From JACPNS01 sp047605325 (GTDB lineage: Bacteria > Actinomycetota > Thermoleophilia > Solirubrobacterales > JACPNS01), in contig JASGFX010000007.1 in NCBI GenBank assembly GCA_047605325.1, forward strand, positions 1 through 64,000: DNA of 64,000 nt, given 5' to 3'. Below the pieces are notes generated by a model that was not told the DNA's origin, searched no databases, and saw nothing but the letters and a program-made list of their open reading frames with translations. The translations under genes were made by a program, and so were the position numbers. Every line of letters begins with the position of its first letter. The first letter of the stretch is position 1. Below are positions 51,612 to 60,368 of the stretch, one piece after another.

Positions 51612-53011
51612 GCCTGCGTGCCTCCGACGGTGATCTCGCGCAGCAGCACGTGTGGCTGACCGACGCCGGCCGGAACCCGCTGGCCCGCCTTGCCGCAGTA
51701 GCCGGTGGCCAGCGCGAGATCGCCGGCGATCGCCTCGACCTGCCAGAGCACGGCGAGCCCGTTGCCCGTCAGCGTCGCGCCGGTCACCGGCGTGGTGACG
51801 CGGCCGTTCTCGATCAGGTAGCCCTCGGACACGCCGAAGACGAAGTCGCCCGTCGCGGGTTCGACCTGACCGCCGCCGAACGAGACCGCGTAGAAACCGT
51901 TGCCGGCGGCTTCGATCAGATCTTCGACCTGCTCGTCGCCGGGCGCGAAATAGGTGTTGGTCATGCGCGGCACCGGAAGATGGCGGAACGATTCGCGACG
52001 GCCGTTGCCGGTCGGGGCCACACCGCTCTGCCGCGCACTACGGCGGTCGTGCAGGAACGAACCGAGCACACCGTTCTCGATGATCGGAATCTGCTGGGTC
52101 GGTGTGCCCTCGTCGTCGATCCCGTCGGTGCCCCACTCGCCCGGCTTGCGGCCGTCGTCGAACGCGTTCACATGCTCGGGCGCAATCTTCTCGCCGATCT
52201 TGCCGGCGTAGACGCTCGCGCCCTTCTGAATGGCGTCGGCCTCTAGACCGTGGCCGACGGCCTCGTGCAACAGCACTCCGCCGAACCCATTGCCGATCAC
52301 GACGGGCATGCGGCCGGCCGGCGCGGGAACGGCGTCGAGCGCAGTCAGAGCCTTGCGCGCCGCGCTCGCGGCGACCGCGGTCGGATCGGCGGAGATCAGC
52401 TCGTAGCCGACATGTCCGCCGAGTGTCTCGGTGCCGTTCTCGATACGGCCGTCACGGGCTGCGATCGCCTGGACGGCGAGGCGCACGCGGATGCGGTCAT
52501 CGCCAGTGGCGAGTCCTTCGGAGTTGTAGATCGTGACCGTGCTGCGGTTCTCGCCGTAGCCGGCCGAGACTTGGGCGATCTCGCCGCCTGCGGCGCGGGC
52601 CGTCTCGTTGCAGGCGCGCAGCATCTCGATCTTCTCGGTCAGCGCGACCGACTCGGGTCGTGTCGCGACCTGCTGCGGTGCGACCTGCTTGGCATGCGTC
52701 AGCGTGACCGGCTGCTCCGGCGAGGATGAGGCGGCCTGCGAGAGCGAGTCTGCGAGTTCGGTGAGGTCGGATTCGGCCAGTGAGTCGACGTGGCCGAAGT
52801 AGGTGGCGTCGCCGACGACGAGGCGCACCCCGACACCCTCTTCGGCGCCGTCGGTCGCGCCCTCGAGGCGGCCATCGTCGAAGCTGACCGAAAGACCGTG
52901 TCGACGCTCGGCGTAGACCTCCGCGAAGTCACCGCCGTTTTTCAAGGTCCGCGCGAGTACGCGCTCTGCCACATCGGGGGCGACCAGCGCGTTGTCGTCA
53001 GGCGAAGCCAT
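51608..53011 (-). CDS. tldD: TldD metalloprotease catalytic subunit
   Basis: 467 residues. The zinc motif is LLHEAVGHGLE (H249, E250, H254), with the third ligand expected in the TGYCGKAGQRVPAG region. N-terminal GGDFAEVYAERR and C-terminal VGQPHVLL are family features. ATG 53011 is used; TAGAGT lies 9 nt upstream with no Shine-Dalgarno, so the mRNA is likely leaderless. Operon tldD-tldE. Confidence 0.94.
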   Translation of the reverse strand: MASPDDNALVAPDVAERVLARTLKNGGDFAEVYAERRHGLSVSFDDGRLEGATDGAEEGVGVRLVVGDATYFGHVDSLAESDLTELADSLSQAASSSPEQPVTLTHAKQVAPQQVATRPESVALTEKIEMLRACNETARAAGGEIAQVSAGYGENRSTVTIYNSEGLATGDDRIRVRLAVQAIAARDGRIENGTETLGGHVGYELISADPTAVAASAARKALTALDAVPAPAGRMPVVIGNGFGGVLLHEAVGHGLEADAIQKGASVYAGKIGEKIAPEHVNAFDDGRKPGEWGTDGIDDEGTPTQQIPIIENGVLGSFLHDRRSARQSGVAPTGNGRRESFRHLPVPRMTNTYFAPGDEQVEDLIEAAGNGFYAVSFGGGQVEPATGDFVFGVSEGYLIENGRVTTPVTGATLTGNGLAVLWQVEAIAGDLALATGYCGKAGQRVPAGVGQPHVLLREITVGGTQA

Positions 53012-53061
53012 CGGCCGCACACTCTACGCAAGGTCGCCGCCCGATCGGCCACAATGCCCGA

Positions 53062-53253
53062 ATGGTCACCGATCGCATTCCATGGTCGCTCACGACGGCG
53101 CTGTTCGTGATCGTCGCTGCCGCGCTGTTCGTCTCCGGTTACGACGGATACGGCGGAGTCTTCCTGGCGGTCGCGGCCGCGGCTGCGGTGAACCTCGTGC
53201 CGGTCGTCCCGGCCGAAGCCGAGACCGCACGTCGAGACTCGGCAACGAAGTAG
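53062..53253 (+). CDS. Small two-helix membrane protein
   Basis: 63 residues: MVTDRIPWSLTT then helix 1 (about 10-25), a GYDGYGG turn, helix 2 (about 32-48), and a charged tail (EAETARRDSATK). Likely real because of its tidy topology and because a CACAAT hexamer lies 6 nt before the ATG, resembling the leaderless promoters elsewhere. Function unknown. Divergent from tldD; a hairpin (53276-53308) separates it from rdgB. Confidence 0.6.
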   Translation: MVTDRIPWSLTTALFVIVAAALFVSGYDGYGGVFLAVAAAAAVNLVPVVPAEAETARRDSATK

Positions 53254-53275
53254 CCACCCAGCAGGCCGGATCCGC

Positions 53276-53308
53276 CTCCAAGTCTCCGCGCGCAGCGCAG
53301 ACTTGGAG
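53276..53308. terminator. Convergent terminator hairpin
   Basis: CTCCAAGTCT (53276-53285) pairs perfectly with AGACTTGGAG (53299-53308) around a GC-rich 13-base loop, between the small membrane gene and rdgB. Confidence 0.65.
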
Positions 53309-53347
53309 CAGGCTCGGCACTGTTCAAGTCTTACTCGCTGCGCAAAC

Positions 53348-53926
53348 TCAAAGCGAGTCGAGCCAGGCCAGCAGCTCTCGCGCAGCGCGTCCGCGATGTG
53401 AGATCGCGTCCTTCTCCTGCTGCGTGAGCTCGGCCATCGTGCGACCGTCGTCGTAGTCGTCGGGCACGACGGCCGGGTCGTAACCGAATCCGCCTTCGCC
53501 CCGCTTCTGATCGATCATCACGCCGGCGCAGCGGCCTTCGAACACCCGCTCCACTCCGCCGGGTTCGGCGTAAGCGATCGCGCAGATGTATTCGACCGAC
53601 CGATCGTCGGTCGCCGCGATCTCGCGCATCATCTTGTCGAGGTTCGATTCGTCCGAGGCGTCCGCCCCCGCGTACCGAGCCGAGTACACGCCGGGCGCCC
53701 CGCCGAGCGACCGCGCGGAAATTCCTGAGTCGTCGGCGATCGCCGCCATGCCGGTCGCCTCGGCCGCGGTGCGGGCCTTGACCAGCGCGTTCTCGGCGAA
53801 GGTCTCGCCGTCCTCCGGCGGCAGCACGACTTCGTCGGGGAGCGCGAGCACCTCCCAGCCGGCAAGCAGCCCGTTGAACTCGCGCACCTTGTGCGTGTTG
53901 CGGGTCGAGAGAACGAGTTCGCGCAC
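53348..53926 (-). CDS. rdgB: Non-canonical purine NTP pyrophosphatase (RdgB/HAM1)
   Basis: 192 residues from GTG 53926, which follows GAGGG. It hydrolyses ITP, dITP and XTP. Motifs: STRNTHKVREF (N-terminal nucleotide loop), FAENALVKA, ADDSGISARSLGGAPGVYSARYAG (metal and substrate site) and GEGGFGYDP; SHRGRAARELL at the end. Ten nt after the rph stop; rph-rdgB is a common operon. Confidence 0.96.
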   Translation of the reverse strand: MRELVLSTRNTHKVREFNGLLAGWEVLALPDEVVLPPEDGETFAENALVKARTAAEATGMAAIADDSGISARSLGGAPGVYSARYAGADASDESNLDKMMREIAATDDRSVEYICAIAYAEPGGVERVFEGRCAGVMIDQKRGEGGFGYDPAVVPDDYDDGRTMAELTQQEKDAISHRGRAARELLAWLDSL

Positions 53927-53936
53927 CGAGCAGCCC

Positions 53937-54665
53937 TCAGCCCGGCAGCGCTCCGCCGACCGCGACGGCCTGCGCGGAACGCAACTCAGCGATGCCCTTC
54001 GCGGAGAGCCCGAGCAGTTCATCGAGCGAAGCCTTCGAGAGCGGAGTGCGCTCGGCGGTCGCCTGGACCTCGACGAGCCCGTCGTCGCCGGTCATCACGA
54101 CGTTGGCGTCGACATCGGCCTGTGAGTCCTCGATGTATTCAAGATCGAGCAGTGCTTCGCCGCCCACGATTCCCGCCGAGATCGCTGCCACCGAGGTGAC
54201 CAACGGCATCTTCGCGAGCTCGCCGGCGTCGATCAGCTTCTGCAAAGCAAGATGAAGCGCCACGTAACCACCGGTGATCGACGCGCAGCGCGTGCCGCCG
54301 TCGGCCTGCAGCACATCGCAGTCGACATACACCGAGCGCTCGCCGAGCAGCTCGAGGTCGATCGCACAGCGCAGGCTGCGCCCGATCAGGCGCTGGATCT
54401 CGACCGAGCGGCCGTCCTGCTTTCCACCCTTGTCGCGGCGCTTGCGCTCGCCCGTCGAGGCCGGCAGCATGCCGTACTCGGCGGTGACCCAGCCGCTCCC
54501 GCGACCGGCCATCCACTTGGGCACATTCGCGTCGATCGAGGCGGTGCAGATCACGCGGGTCTCCCCGATCGAGATCAGCGCCGACCCGTCGGCGGTGCGT
54601 ACGAATCCCGGCTCGATCTCGATCGTGCGGGGCTGGTCCGGTGTTCTTCCACTTGCGCGCGTCAT
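53937..54665 (-). CDS. rph: Ribonuclease PH
   Basis: 242-residue phosphorolytic 3' exoribonuclease maturing tRNA ends. GSALISIGETRVICTAS, RGSGWVTAEYGMLPASTGERKRRD, LIGRSLRCAIDL, DCDVLQADGGTRCASITGG and the KASLDELL C-terminus match RNase PH throughout. The length is normal. rdgB follows it. Confidence 0.97.
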   Translation of the reverse strand: MTRASGRTPDQPRTIEIEPGFVRTADGSALISIGETRVICTASIDANVPKWMAGRGSGWVTAEYGMLPASTGERKRRDKGGKQDGRSVEIQRLIGRSLRCAIDLELLGERSVYVDCDVLQADGGTRCASITGGYVALHLALQKLIDAGELAKMPLVTSVAAISAGIVGGEALLDLEYIEDSQADVDANVVMTGDDGLVEVQATAERTPLSKASLDELLGLSAKGIAELRSAQAVAVGGALPG

Positions 54666-54720
54666 AGGCGGAGGATCATATGCCGATCCCCCGCCGATCG
54701 ACGCGGCGGCGCAGGCACGA

Positions 54721-54942
54721 TCAGATGATCTTGCCGAGTGCCCCGGTGATGCCGCCGATCAGCTTGCTGCCGATCTTCGTCGCGAAGCCGAGACCGTCGA
54801 GTCCGGCGACGATCAGACCGATGCCGGTGCCGAGCACGACCGTGAGGCCGACGTATTCCACCGTCGCCTGTCCGCTCTGGTCTTCGGCGCGGTGGGCGAG
54901 GTCGGTCGCCCAGGCCGCCAGTCGGAGTGAGAGCTGCTGCAT
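54721..54942 (-). CDS. Flp/Fap-type pilin-like small protein
   Basis: 73 residues. A 28-residue leader region is followed by SGQATVEYVGLTVVLGTGIGL, the Flp pilin class signature (GQ-A-T-V-E-Y; Glu at +5, Tyr at +6) with the membrane helix at about 32-52, and a short Gly/Lys C-terminal tail. AGGAGA precedes the ATG. The long leader is unusual for Flp pilins. The bipartite element upstream (55001-55064) is shared with the TadE-like operon at 24 kb, implying common control. Confidence 0.8.
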   Translation of the reverse strand: MQQLSLRLAAWATDLAHRAEDQSGQATVEYVGLTVVLGTGIGLIVAGLDGLGFATKIGSKLIGGITGALGKII

Positions 54943-55000
54943 GAATTTCTCCTGTTCGATTGGGAGTTCGAGTTGCCACCGAAAGGCTCCCGAAATCGGT

Positions 55001-55064
55001 GTGACGGTTCAAGACCGCTTTACGCCAATTCACCGACGCAACTGCAAATTGTTTGCGACAAAAC
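55001..55064 (-). promoter_or_regulatory. Bipartite pilus-locus element, copy B
   Basis: The 16-mer at 55001-55016 matches copy A (24157-24172) at 15 of 16 bases. The 36-base block at 55029-55064 matches at 26 of 36 with the same internal spacing. The gap between blocks is 12 bp here and 1 bp in copy A, a difference of about one helical turn. It lies between the pilin-like gene and the divergent GT4 gene. Confidence 0.65.
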
Positions 55065-55102
55065 CGCTCCGCCGCCACTCGGCGATAGGTTTCCGCGAGC
55101 AG

Positions 55103-56047
55103 ATGCGCGTTCTGATCGTCAGCAACATGTATCCGACCCGCGAGCGCCCGGAGTTCGGAGTGTTCGTGCGCGACCAACTCGAAGCGCTTGGTCGCATCGA
55201 GGGGATCGAGCCCGAGCTCTACGTCTTCGAGGGTGGAGGGATCAAGGCCTACCGCAAGGCCGTCAAGCCCTTGAAGGCCCACCTGAAGGAACGCAGCTAC
55301 GACGTCGTCCACGCGCACTACGGCCTGACCGGCTGGGTCGCCCGCAAGGCCGGGGCCAAGCCTCTGCTCGTCACGCTGCACGGAACCGACGTCTACGACA
55401 AGCGCGCCGGGCGCGTCTCACGCTCGGTCGCAAAGAAGGCTGATCAGGTCGCCGTGGTCTCCGAAGAACTCGGCGGCGCGCTCGGCAAGCTCAAGACGAA
55501 GCGACCGATCGCGGTGATGCCGACCGGCGTGAACCTCTCGCGCTTCGATCAGCGGCCGCGCGAGCAGGCCCGCAAGACCCTCGGCATCGACCCCGAGGGC
55601 AGCTACGTGCTCTTTCCCTTCAATCCAGACAGGCCGGTCAAGCACTACGACCGAGCGCTCGAGGTCGCCGGCCAGATCGAAGACCTCGAGGTGCTCACGC
55701 TCGGCAACGTGCCTCCGGATGAGGTCGTCAACTACATGAACGCGGTCGACGCCACGCTCGTTCCGAGCGAGTATGAGGGCTTCGGCCTCGCCGCCCTCGA
55801 GACGCTCGCGTGCAACACGCCGGTCGTGGCCACCCGCACCGGAATGGCCCCCGCCCTGCTCGACGACGTCGCCGGCTGCCACTGCATCGACTGGGATCCC
55901 GGCGCCTGGACGGCCGCCGTCGAATCGATCCTCGAAGACCCCGACCCACGCGTCGACGGCCGCCCCGTGGCCGAACGCTGGTCGACCGATGCGATGGCGC
56001 GCCGCCTCGTCGATCTCTACCAGCGGATCGCCGCCGGCGACGCATGA
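55103..56047 (+). CDS. Glycosyltransferase family 4
   Basis: 314-residue GT-B fold enzyme. The N-terminal RVLIVSNMYPTRERPEFGVFVRDQLEAL opens the acceptor domain, with DVVHAHYGLTGW, HGTDVYD and VMPTGVNLSRF. The donor domain has PSEYEGFGLAALETLACNTPVVAT with the E-x7-E retaining motif (EGFGLAALE). The C-terminus ends in the usual helix. ATG 55103 is chosen; a TAGGTT hexamer lies 11 nt upstream. nadB follows 13 nt after its stop. Sugar unknown. Confidence 0.92.
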   Translation: MRVLIVSNMYPTRERPEFGVFVRDQLEALGRIEGIEPELYVFEGGGIKAYRKAVKPLKAHLKERSYDVVHAHYGLTGWVARKAGAKPLLVTLHGTDVYDKRAGRVSRSVAKKADQVAVVSEELGGALGKLKTKRPIAVMPTGVNLSRFDQRPREQARKTLGIDPEGSYVLFPFNPDRPVKHYDRALEVAGQIEDLEVLTLGNVPPDEVVNYMNAVDATLVPSEYEGFGLAALETLACNTPVVATRTGMAPALLDDVAGCHCIDWDPGAWTAAVESILEDPDPRVDGRPVAERWSTDAMARRLVDLYQRIAAGDA

Positions 56048-56060
56048 GGATCCTCCAGCG

Positions 56061-57539
56061 ATGAACAAGACACCCGAAGTCGCCGTGGTCGGCGCCGGAT
56101 CGGCCGGCCTCTACGCCGCACTCACCGCCGCTCGCGAAGGCGCACGCACAGTGCTCGTCTCGCAGGCCGCGCTCGCCACGACCGCGAGCTACTGGGCGCA
56201 AGGCGGAATCGCCGCAGCGCTCGGCGAGGACGACTCGGTCGCACTGCATCAAGCCGACACCCTCGCCGCCGGCCGCCACCTCGGGCGAGTCTCCGCCGTC
56301 CGCACACTTGTCGAGAACTCGCCGGCTGCCGTCGAGGACCTGATCACGCTCGGCGTCGACTTCGACCGGGAGGGCGGCCGCCTCGCGCTCGGCCTCGAAG
56401 GTGGGCACAGTCGTCGTCGCGTCGTCCATGCAGGCGGCAGCGCGACCGGCAGACGCATCACGCGCCAACTCTCGGCAAAGGTCGCTGAGCACCCGCTGAT
56501 CGAAGTCGTCGAACACGCGTCGGCCAAGGCGCTGGTGATCGTCGAAGGCCAATGCGTCGGGGTTCGCGTCGAAGTCAGCGGCGAGTCGCGCACGATCGCC
56601 GCGCGCGCGATCGTCCTCGCGACCGGCGGCTCGGCCGCGCTCTGGGCCAGGTCCACCAACCCGCCCGCGGCGGTCGGCAGCGGCCTGCTGATGGCGCACG
56701 CCGCCGGCGCACGCCTCGCCGATCTCGAGTTCCTGCAGTTCCACCCGACCGCCCTGCTCTCGGGCGGCCGCAACCAGGGCTTCCTGATCACCGAGGCCGC
56801 GCGCGGCGAAGGCGCGAAGCTGATCGACCAGAACGGAGAGCGCTTCGTCGACGAGCTCCAGCCACGCGACGAGGTCGCGGCGGCTGTCGAGCGCAAGATC
56901 GCCGGCAAGGACGGCCAGGCCGGCCCCGTCTTCCTCGACATGCGCGAGATCGACCCACTGCTCTTTCCGAATGTCTTCACGAAGATCGAAGAGGCCGGGA
57001 TCGACCCGCGCACCGAACCGGTGCCGGTCGCCCCGGCTGCGCACTACACGATGGGCGGCATCGCCTGCGACCTCAACGCGCGCTCGTCGGTGCCCGGGCT
57101 GCTCGCCGTCGGCGAGTGTTCATGCACCGGCCTCCATGGCGCCAACCGCCTGGCCTCCAACTCGCTGGCCGAGTGCATGGTCTACGGCCGCCGCGCGGCG
57201 CTGGCCGCGATCGCCGAGGTGCCGGCCCGCGAGACCACGCTGCGCAAGGTTGCCGCCGGCGAAGTCGCGGCCGCCGAGTACGAACCCGACCCCGACCCCG
57301 CGGCCACCCGCGCGCTGCTCTGGGAGTCGGCCGGCATCGAACGCACCGAGGAGGGGCTCTCCAGACTCAGCGCGAGCCCCAACCCGCTCGTGCGCCTGAT
57401 CGGGGCCAATTCGCTGGCCCGCAAGGAGACTCGCGGCGCCCACCACCGCATCGATTTCCCCGAGATCGATCGTTCACTCGATCTCCAGCACTTTGTCGCC
57501 GACGGCGATTCGGAGCCCCGCGCCGAGCGCTGGGAATAG
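56061..57539 (+). CDS. nadB: L-aspartate oxidase
   Basis: 492-residue FAD enzyme converting L-aspartate to iminoaspartate for NAD synthesis. FAD motif VVGAGSAGLYAAL, SYWAQGGIAAAL, RVVHAGGSATGRR, and GLHGANRLASNSLAEC with HYTMGGI are diagnostic of NadB against succinate dehydrogenase. Length normal. The partner genes nadA and nadC are not in the window. Confidence 0.95.
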   Translation: MNKTPEVAVVGAGSAGLYAALTAAREGARTVLVSQAALATTASYWAQGGIAAALGEDDSVALHQADTLAAGRHLGRVSAVRTLVENSPAAVEDLITLGVDFDREGGRLALGLEGGHSRRRVVHAGGSATGRRITRQLSAKVAEHPLIEVVEHASAKALVIVEGQCVGVRVEVSGESRTIAARAIVLATGGSAALWARSTNPPAAVGSGLLMAHAAGARLADLEFLQFHPTALLSGGRNQGFLITEAARGEGAKLIDQNGERFVDELQPRDEVAAAVERKIAGKDGQAGPVFLDMREIDPLLFPNVFTKIEEAGIDPRTEPVPVAPAAHYTMGGIACDLNARSSVPGLLAVGECSCTGLHGANRLASNSLAECMVYGRRAALAAIAEVPARETTLRKVAAGEVAAAEYEPDPDPAATRALLWESAGIERTEEGLSRLSASPNPLVRLIGANSLARKETRGAHHRIDFPEIDRSLDLQHFVADGDSEPRAERWE

Positions 57540-57606
57540 CCCCGGACGCACCAGCACCTCCGTTAGAGGCAAGTCGCTTTCGGGTACATCAGCGAGACGT
57601 CCGCCA

Positions 57607-57720
57607 CTTCGCGAAGTTTCTCCCAACTCTTCACGGATTTTGGGAGAATCAAGTCGTTGTTAAGCCGGACTTAATGAAGCGATATCGGGATATTCACGGT
57701 ACTGAGAGATACTTCTCTCA
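57607..57720. promoter_or_regulatory. Cluster of inverted repeats upstream of the Cys/His-rich gene
   Basis: Four symmetric elements in 114 bp: CTTCGCGAAG (57607-57616); TTCTCCCAA and TTGGGAGAA 13 bp apart (57618-57648); TTAAGCCGGACTTAA (57660-57674); TGAGAGA-TACT-TCTCTCA (57703-57720). The intergenic region 57540-57797 has no gene and looks like a multi-operator control region. Confidence 0.5.
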
Positions 57721-57797
57721 CGGCGCGAGCCGGAGCCGGATCGTTCCCCCGACACCGGTTCACTCATAGTCAGCACCACGGGAAGGGAGCATCGCAA

Positions 57798-58268
57798 ATG
57801 TACGCACTCAGCAGAGCCCTCTATAAGGACATCTCTCCCTACATCACGACTGAGCACGTGAACGGCGTCAACGGAGACGTACGCGGCACGGTGCTTGAAG
57901 CCTGTGAGCAGACGATGGACAGGATCGCCGACGACTGGCGCTACTTCCATCACCCAGACCGCTTCCTCTTCGAGCAGATCCGCGCGTACTTTCCGATCAC
58001 CGACCAGTTGGTCGTCTACAACATGATCGTCAAGCACGTCGCGCGCGCGCTCCAAGTCGCCAAGACCTACGCCGCCCGCGGCTACAAGCCCGACGGCACG
58101 CGCCTGCGCTGCCGCGCCACCACCCGGCGCAGCACCCCGTGCATGCGCAACATCGTGCCGGGCACGGAATATTGCCCGTCGCACCAGCACCTTGCCGAGC
58201 CTCACTTCAATGAGGACGGGCGCGAGCTGCCACAGCACGACGTGGCCGCCCACGCAGACGCCGCCTAG
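57798..58268 (+). CDS. Small protein with C-terminal Cys/His metal-binding motif, unknown
   Basis: 156 residues. The N-terminal 90 residues are helical (YALSRALYKDISPYITTEH, then ACEQTMDRIADDWRYFHHPDR, and ITDQLVVYNMIVKHVARAL). The C-terminal part carries RCRATTRRSTPCMRNI and YCPSHQH, a C-x9-C type and C-x2-H-x-H arrangement that probably binds zinc, similar to small zinc-knuckle tails. AAGGGAG precedes the ATG. It is followed by a strong terminator, so it is monocistronic, and preceded by several inverted repeats. No family recognised; a DNA-binding role is only a guess. Confidence 0.7.
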   Translation: MYALSRALYKDISPYITTEHVNGVNGDVRGTVLEACEQTMDRIADDWRYFHHPDRFLFEQIRAYFPITDQLVVYNMIVKHVARALQVAKTYAARGYKPDGTRLRCRATTRRSTPCMRNIVPGTEYCPSHQHLAEPHFNEDGRELPQHDVAAHADAA

Positions 58269-58313
58269 CGTTTCAAACGCTCGGCCCGGCGCCCGGGCTG
58301 CTGATCCTGTCAA

Positions 58314-58345
58314 ACGGGGGAGCTTCGGCTCCCCCGTTTTTTTTT
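58314..58345 (+). terminator. Strong intrinsic terminator
   Basis: A 10-bp GC-rich stem (ACGGGGGAGC/GCTCCCCCGT) closed by a UUCG tetraloop and followed by nine T. It is the clearest Rho-independent terminator in the window, 45 nt after the small Cys/His-rich gene. Confidence 0.95.
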
Positions 58346-58364
58346 GCGTGCTCGCCATGGTTGA

Positions 58365-60368
58365 ATGCCTGGCGTGAGCGATCGCACAACACTCGCCGTC
58401 GATGTCGGTGGCACGTTCACCGACGCCGCGCTGAGCACCCCGGCCGGGGTCTTCACCGGCAAGACCCCGACGACGCCCGAGGATCAGTCGATCGGCGTGA
58501 TCGCCGCCGCCAACGGGGCATTGGAAGCCGCGGGGATCGACCCCGTACAAGTCGACGAGTTCATTCACGGCATGACAACCGCAACCAACGCACTGCTCGA
58601 AGGCCGGTTCGCGCGAACGGCGCTGATCGCCACGGCCGGCTTCACGGACATCGAAGAACTCGGACGACAGAACCGCGCCGATCTCTATCGCCTGGGTGCC
58701 GCGAGACCCGGGCCGATCGTCCCGAACTCTCTCCGCTTCGGTCTGGCCGAGCGCTGCGGGCCAGGCGGAGTGCTCGACCCGCTCGACCCCGCCGAGGCCC
58801 GTCGCGCGGTCGAACAGGCCGTCTCCGCCGGCGCCGAATCGATCGCGGTCTGCCTGCTCTTCGCCTTTCGCCACCCACAGCACGAGCTGGTCGTGCGGGA
58901 GGCCGCGCGCGCGGCTGATCCAGACCTGCACGTCTCGCTCTCGCACGAGACCGTCGGCACGTTCCGCGAGTACGAACGTTGCGCGACGACCGTCGCAGAT
59001 GCGGCGCTCAGTCCGCTGCTCTCCGGCTATCTCGCTCGATTGATCGATCGCTCCGAGGCCACGGGTCTGCCAAAACCCCAGGTGATGCTGAGCAACGGCG
59101 GGACCGTCCCCGCCGAAATCGCCGGCGCGAACGCGTCGTGGACCGTGCTTTCCGGACCGGCGGGCGGCGCGGTCGGTGCCGCGGTGAGCGCACGGCGGGT
59201 CGGCGAGGCACGCGGACTGGCATTCGACATGGGCGGCACCTCGACGGACATCTCGGTCTCGACGGACGGCGAGGTCGCACTTTCCGCCGCACGCGAGATC
59301 GGCGGACGGCCGATCGCCCTGCCCGCAGTCGACGTCAGCACCGTCGGCGCCGGCGGCGGATCGATTGCCTGGCGCGACGCCGGTGGCGCCCTGCGTGTCG
59401 GTCCGCGCTCTGCGGGCGCCCGCCCCGGGCCGGCTTGCTACGGATACGGCGGGACGGAGCCGACGGTCACCGACGCCAATCTGCTGCTCGGCTATCTGGC
59501 GGCAGACTCGGAACTCGCGGGCGGCCTTCGACTAGACGTCGGCGCGGCCGAGGCCGCGCTCGAGCGGCTCGGCGCACCGCTCGGACTAACGGCGCTCGAA
59601 ACCGCCGCAGGGATCCTCCGAATCGCGAACCTCGAAATGCTCCGCGCGACCACCGCCGCGACCGTCGCCCGCGGCATCGACCCTCGTGAACACGCGCTGA
59701 TCGCGTTCGGCGGCGCGGGTCCGATGCACGCGGCTGCGATCGCCGAGGAGCTGCAGATCCCGCGAGTGATCTGTCCGGCCGCGTGCGGTGTGCTTTCGGC
59801 CTGGGGCATGAGCGTCAGCGGCAGCAGGCGCGATCGTTCGATCAGCGTCGTTCGCCCTCTGGCCGATGTGACCGCGGCCGAGCTCGCCGAGCTCGAGAAC
59901 GAGCTGGCCAGCGCGGCGGCCGACGATCTCGGCGTGACGCTCCGCACGCACGCGTCGACCTACGAACTGCGCTACGCCGGTCAGGCCTTCGAACTGCCGG
60001 TCGCCGGCGAGTTCAGCGATCTGGAATCACTGTTTCACGCAGCCCACGAGTCGCAGTTCGGCTTCAGTGACGTGGGCGCGCCGATCGAGCTGGTGACTGT
60101 GCGGGTCAGTGTCGGGGGCAATGGCACGGGCAAGTCTGGAGGCGGTAGCGAGCTGAGCGCCTCGCCGCCTGTAGCCGCGACTTCGCGTGCCGCGTGGTTC
60201 GATGGCGAGCAGCACGAATCGAGCGTTGTGCGCGGTGCGCTCCAGGGCCGCGTTGCCGGTCCGGCGCTGATCGAGCAGCCCCAGGCGACGATCGTCGTTC
60301 CGCCGGGTTGGGCTGCGCTCGCCCGGGGTGCGGACGTGATCCTCGAACACGAAGGAGCCGCGCGGTGA
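58365..60368 (+). CDS. hyuA: Hydantoinase/oxoprolinase subunit A
   Basis: 667-residue ATP-dependent hydrolase subunit. N-terminal VDVGGTFTDAAL (ASKHA phosphate motif), IHGMTTATNALLEGR, FDMGGTSTDIS, GAGGGSIAW and GPACYGYGGTEPTVTDANLLLGYL are diagnostic of HyuA. The C-terminus ends in the beta domain. Start ATG 58365; GTG 58374 is possible. hyuB overlaps by 4 bases (GTGA). The true substrate (hydantoin, 5-oxoproline, N-methylhydantoin or acetone-like) cannot be told. Confidence 0.94.
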   Translation: MPGVSDRTTLAVDVGGTFTDAALSTPAGVFTGKTPTTPEDQSIGVIAAANGALEAAGIDPVQVDEFIHGMTTATNALLEGRFARTALIATAGFTDIEELGRQNRADLYRLGAARPGPIVPNSLRFGLAERCGPGGVLDPLDPAEARRAVEQAVSAGAESIAVCLLFAFRHPQHELVVREAARAADPDLHVSLSHETVGTFREYERCATTVADAALSPLLSGYLARLIDRSEATGLPKPQVMLSNGGTVPAEIAGANASWTVLSGPAGGAVGAAVSARRVGEARGLAFDMGGTSTDISVSTDGEVALSAAREIGGRPIALPAVDVSTVGAGGGSIAWRDAGGALRVGPRSAGARPGPACYGYGGTEPTVTDANLLLGYLAADSELAGGLRLDVGAAEAALERLGAPLGLTALETAAGILRIANLEMLRATTAATVARGIDPREHALIAFGGAGPMHAAAIAEELQIPRVICPAACGVLSAWGMSVSGSRRDRSISVVRPLADVTAAELAELENELASAAADDLGVTLRTHASTYELRYAGQAFELPVAGEFSDLESLFHAAHESQFGFSDVGAPIELVTVRVSVGGNGTGKSGGGSELSASPPVAATSRAAWFDGEQHESSVVRGALQGRVAGPALIEQPQATIVVPPGWAALARGADVILEHEGAAR

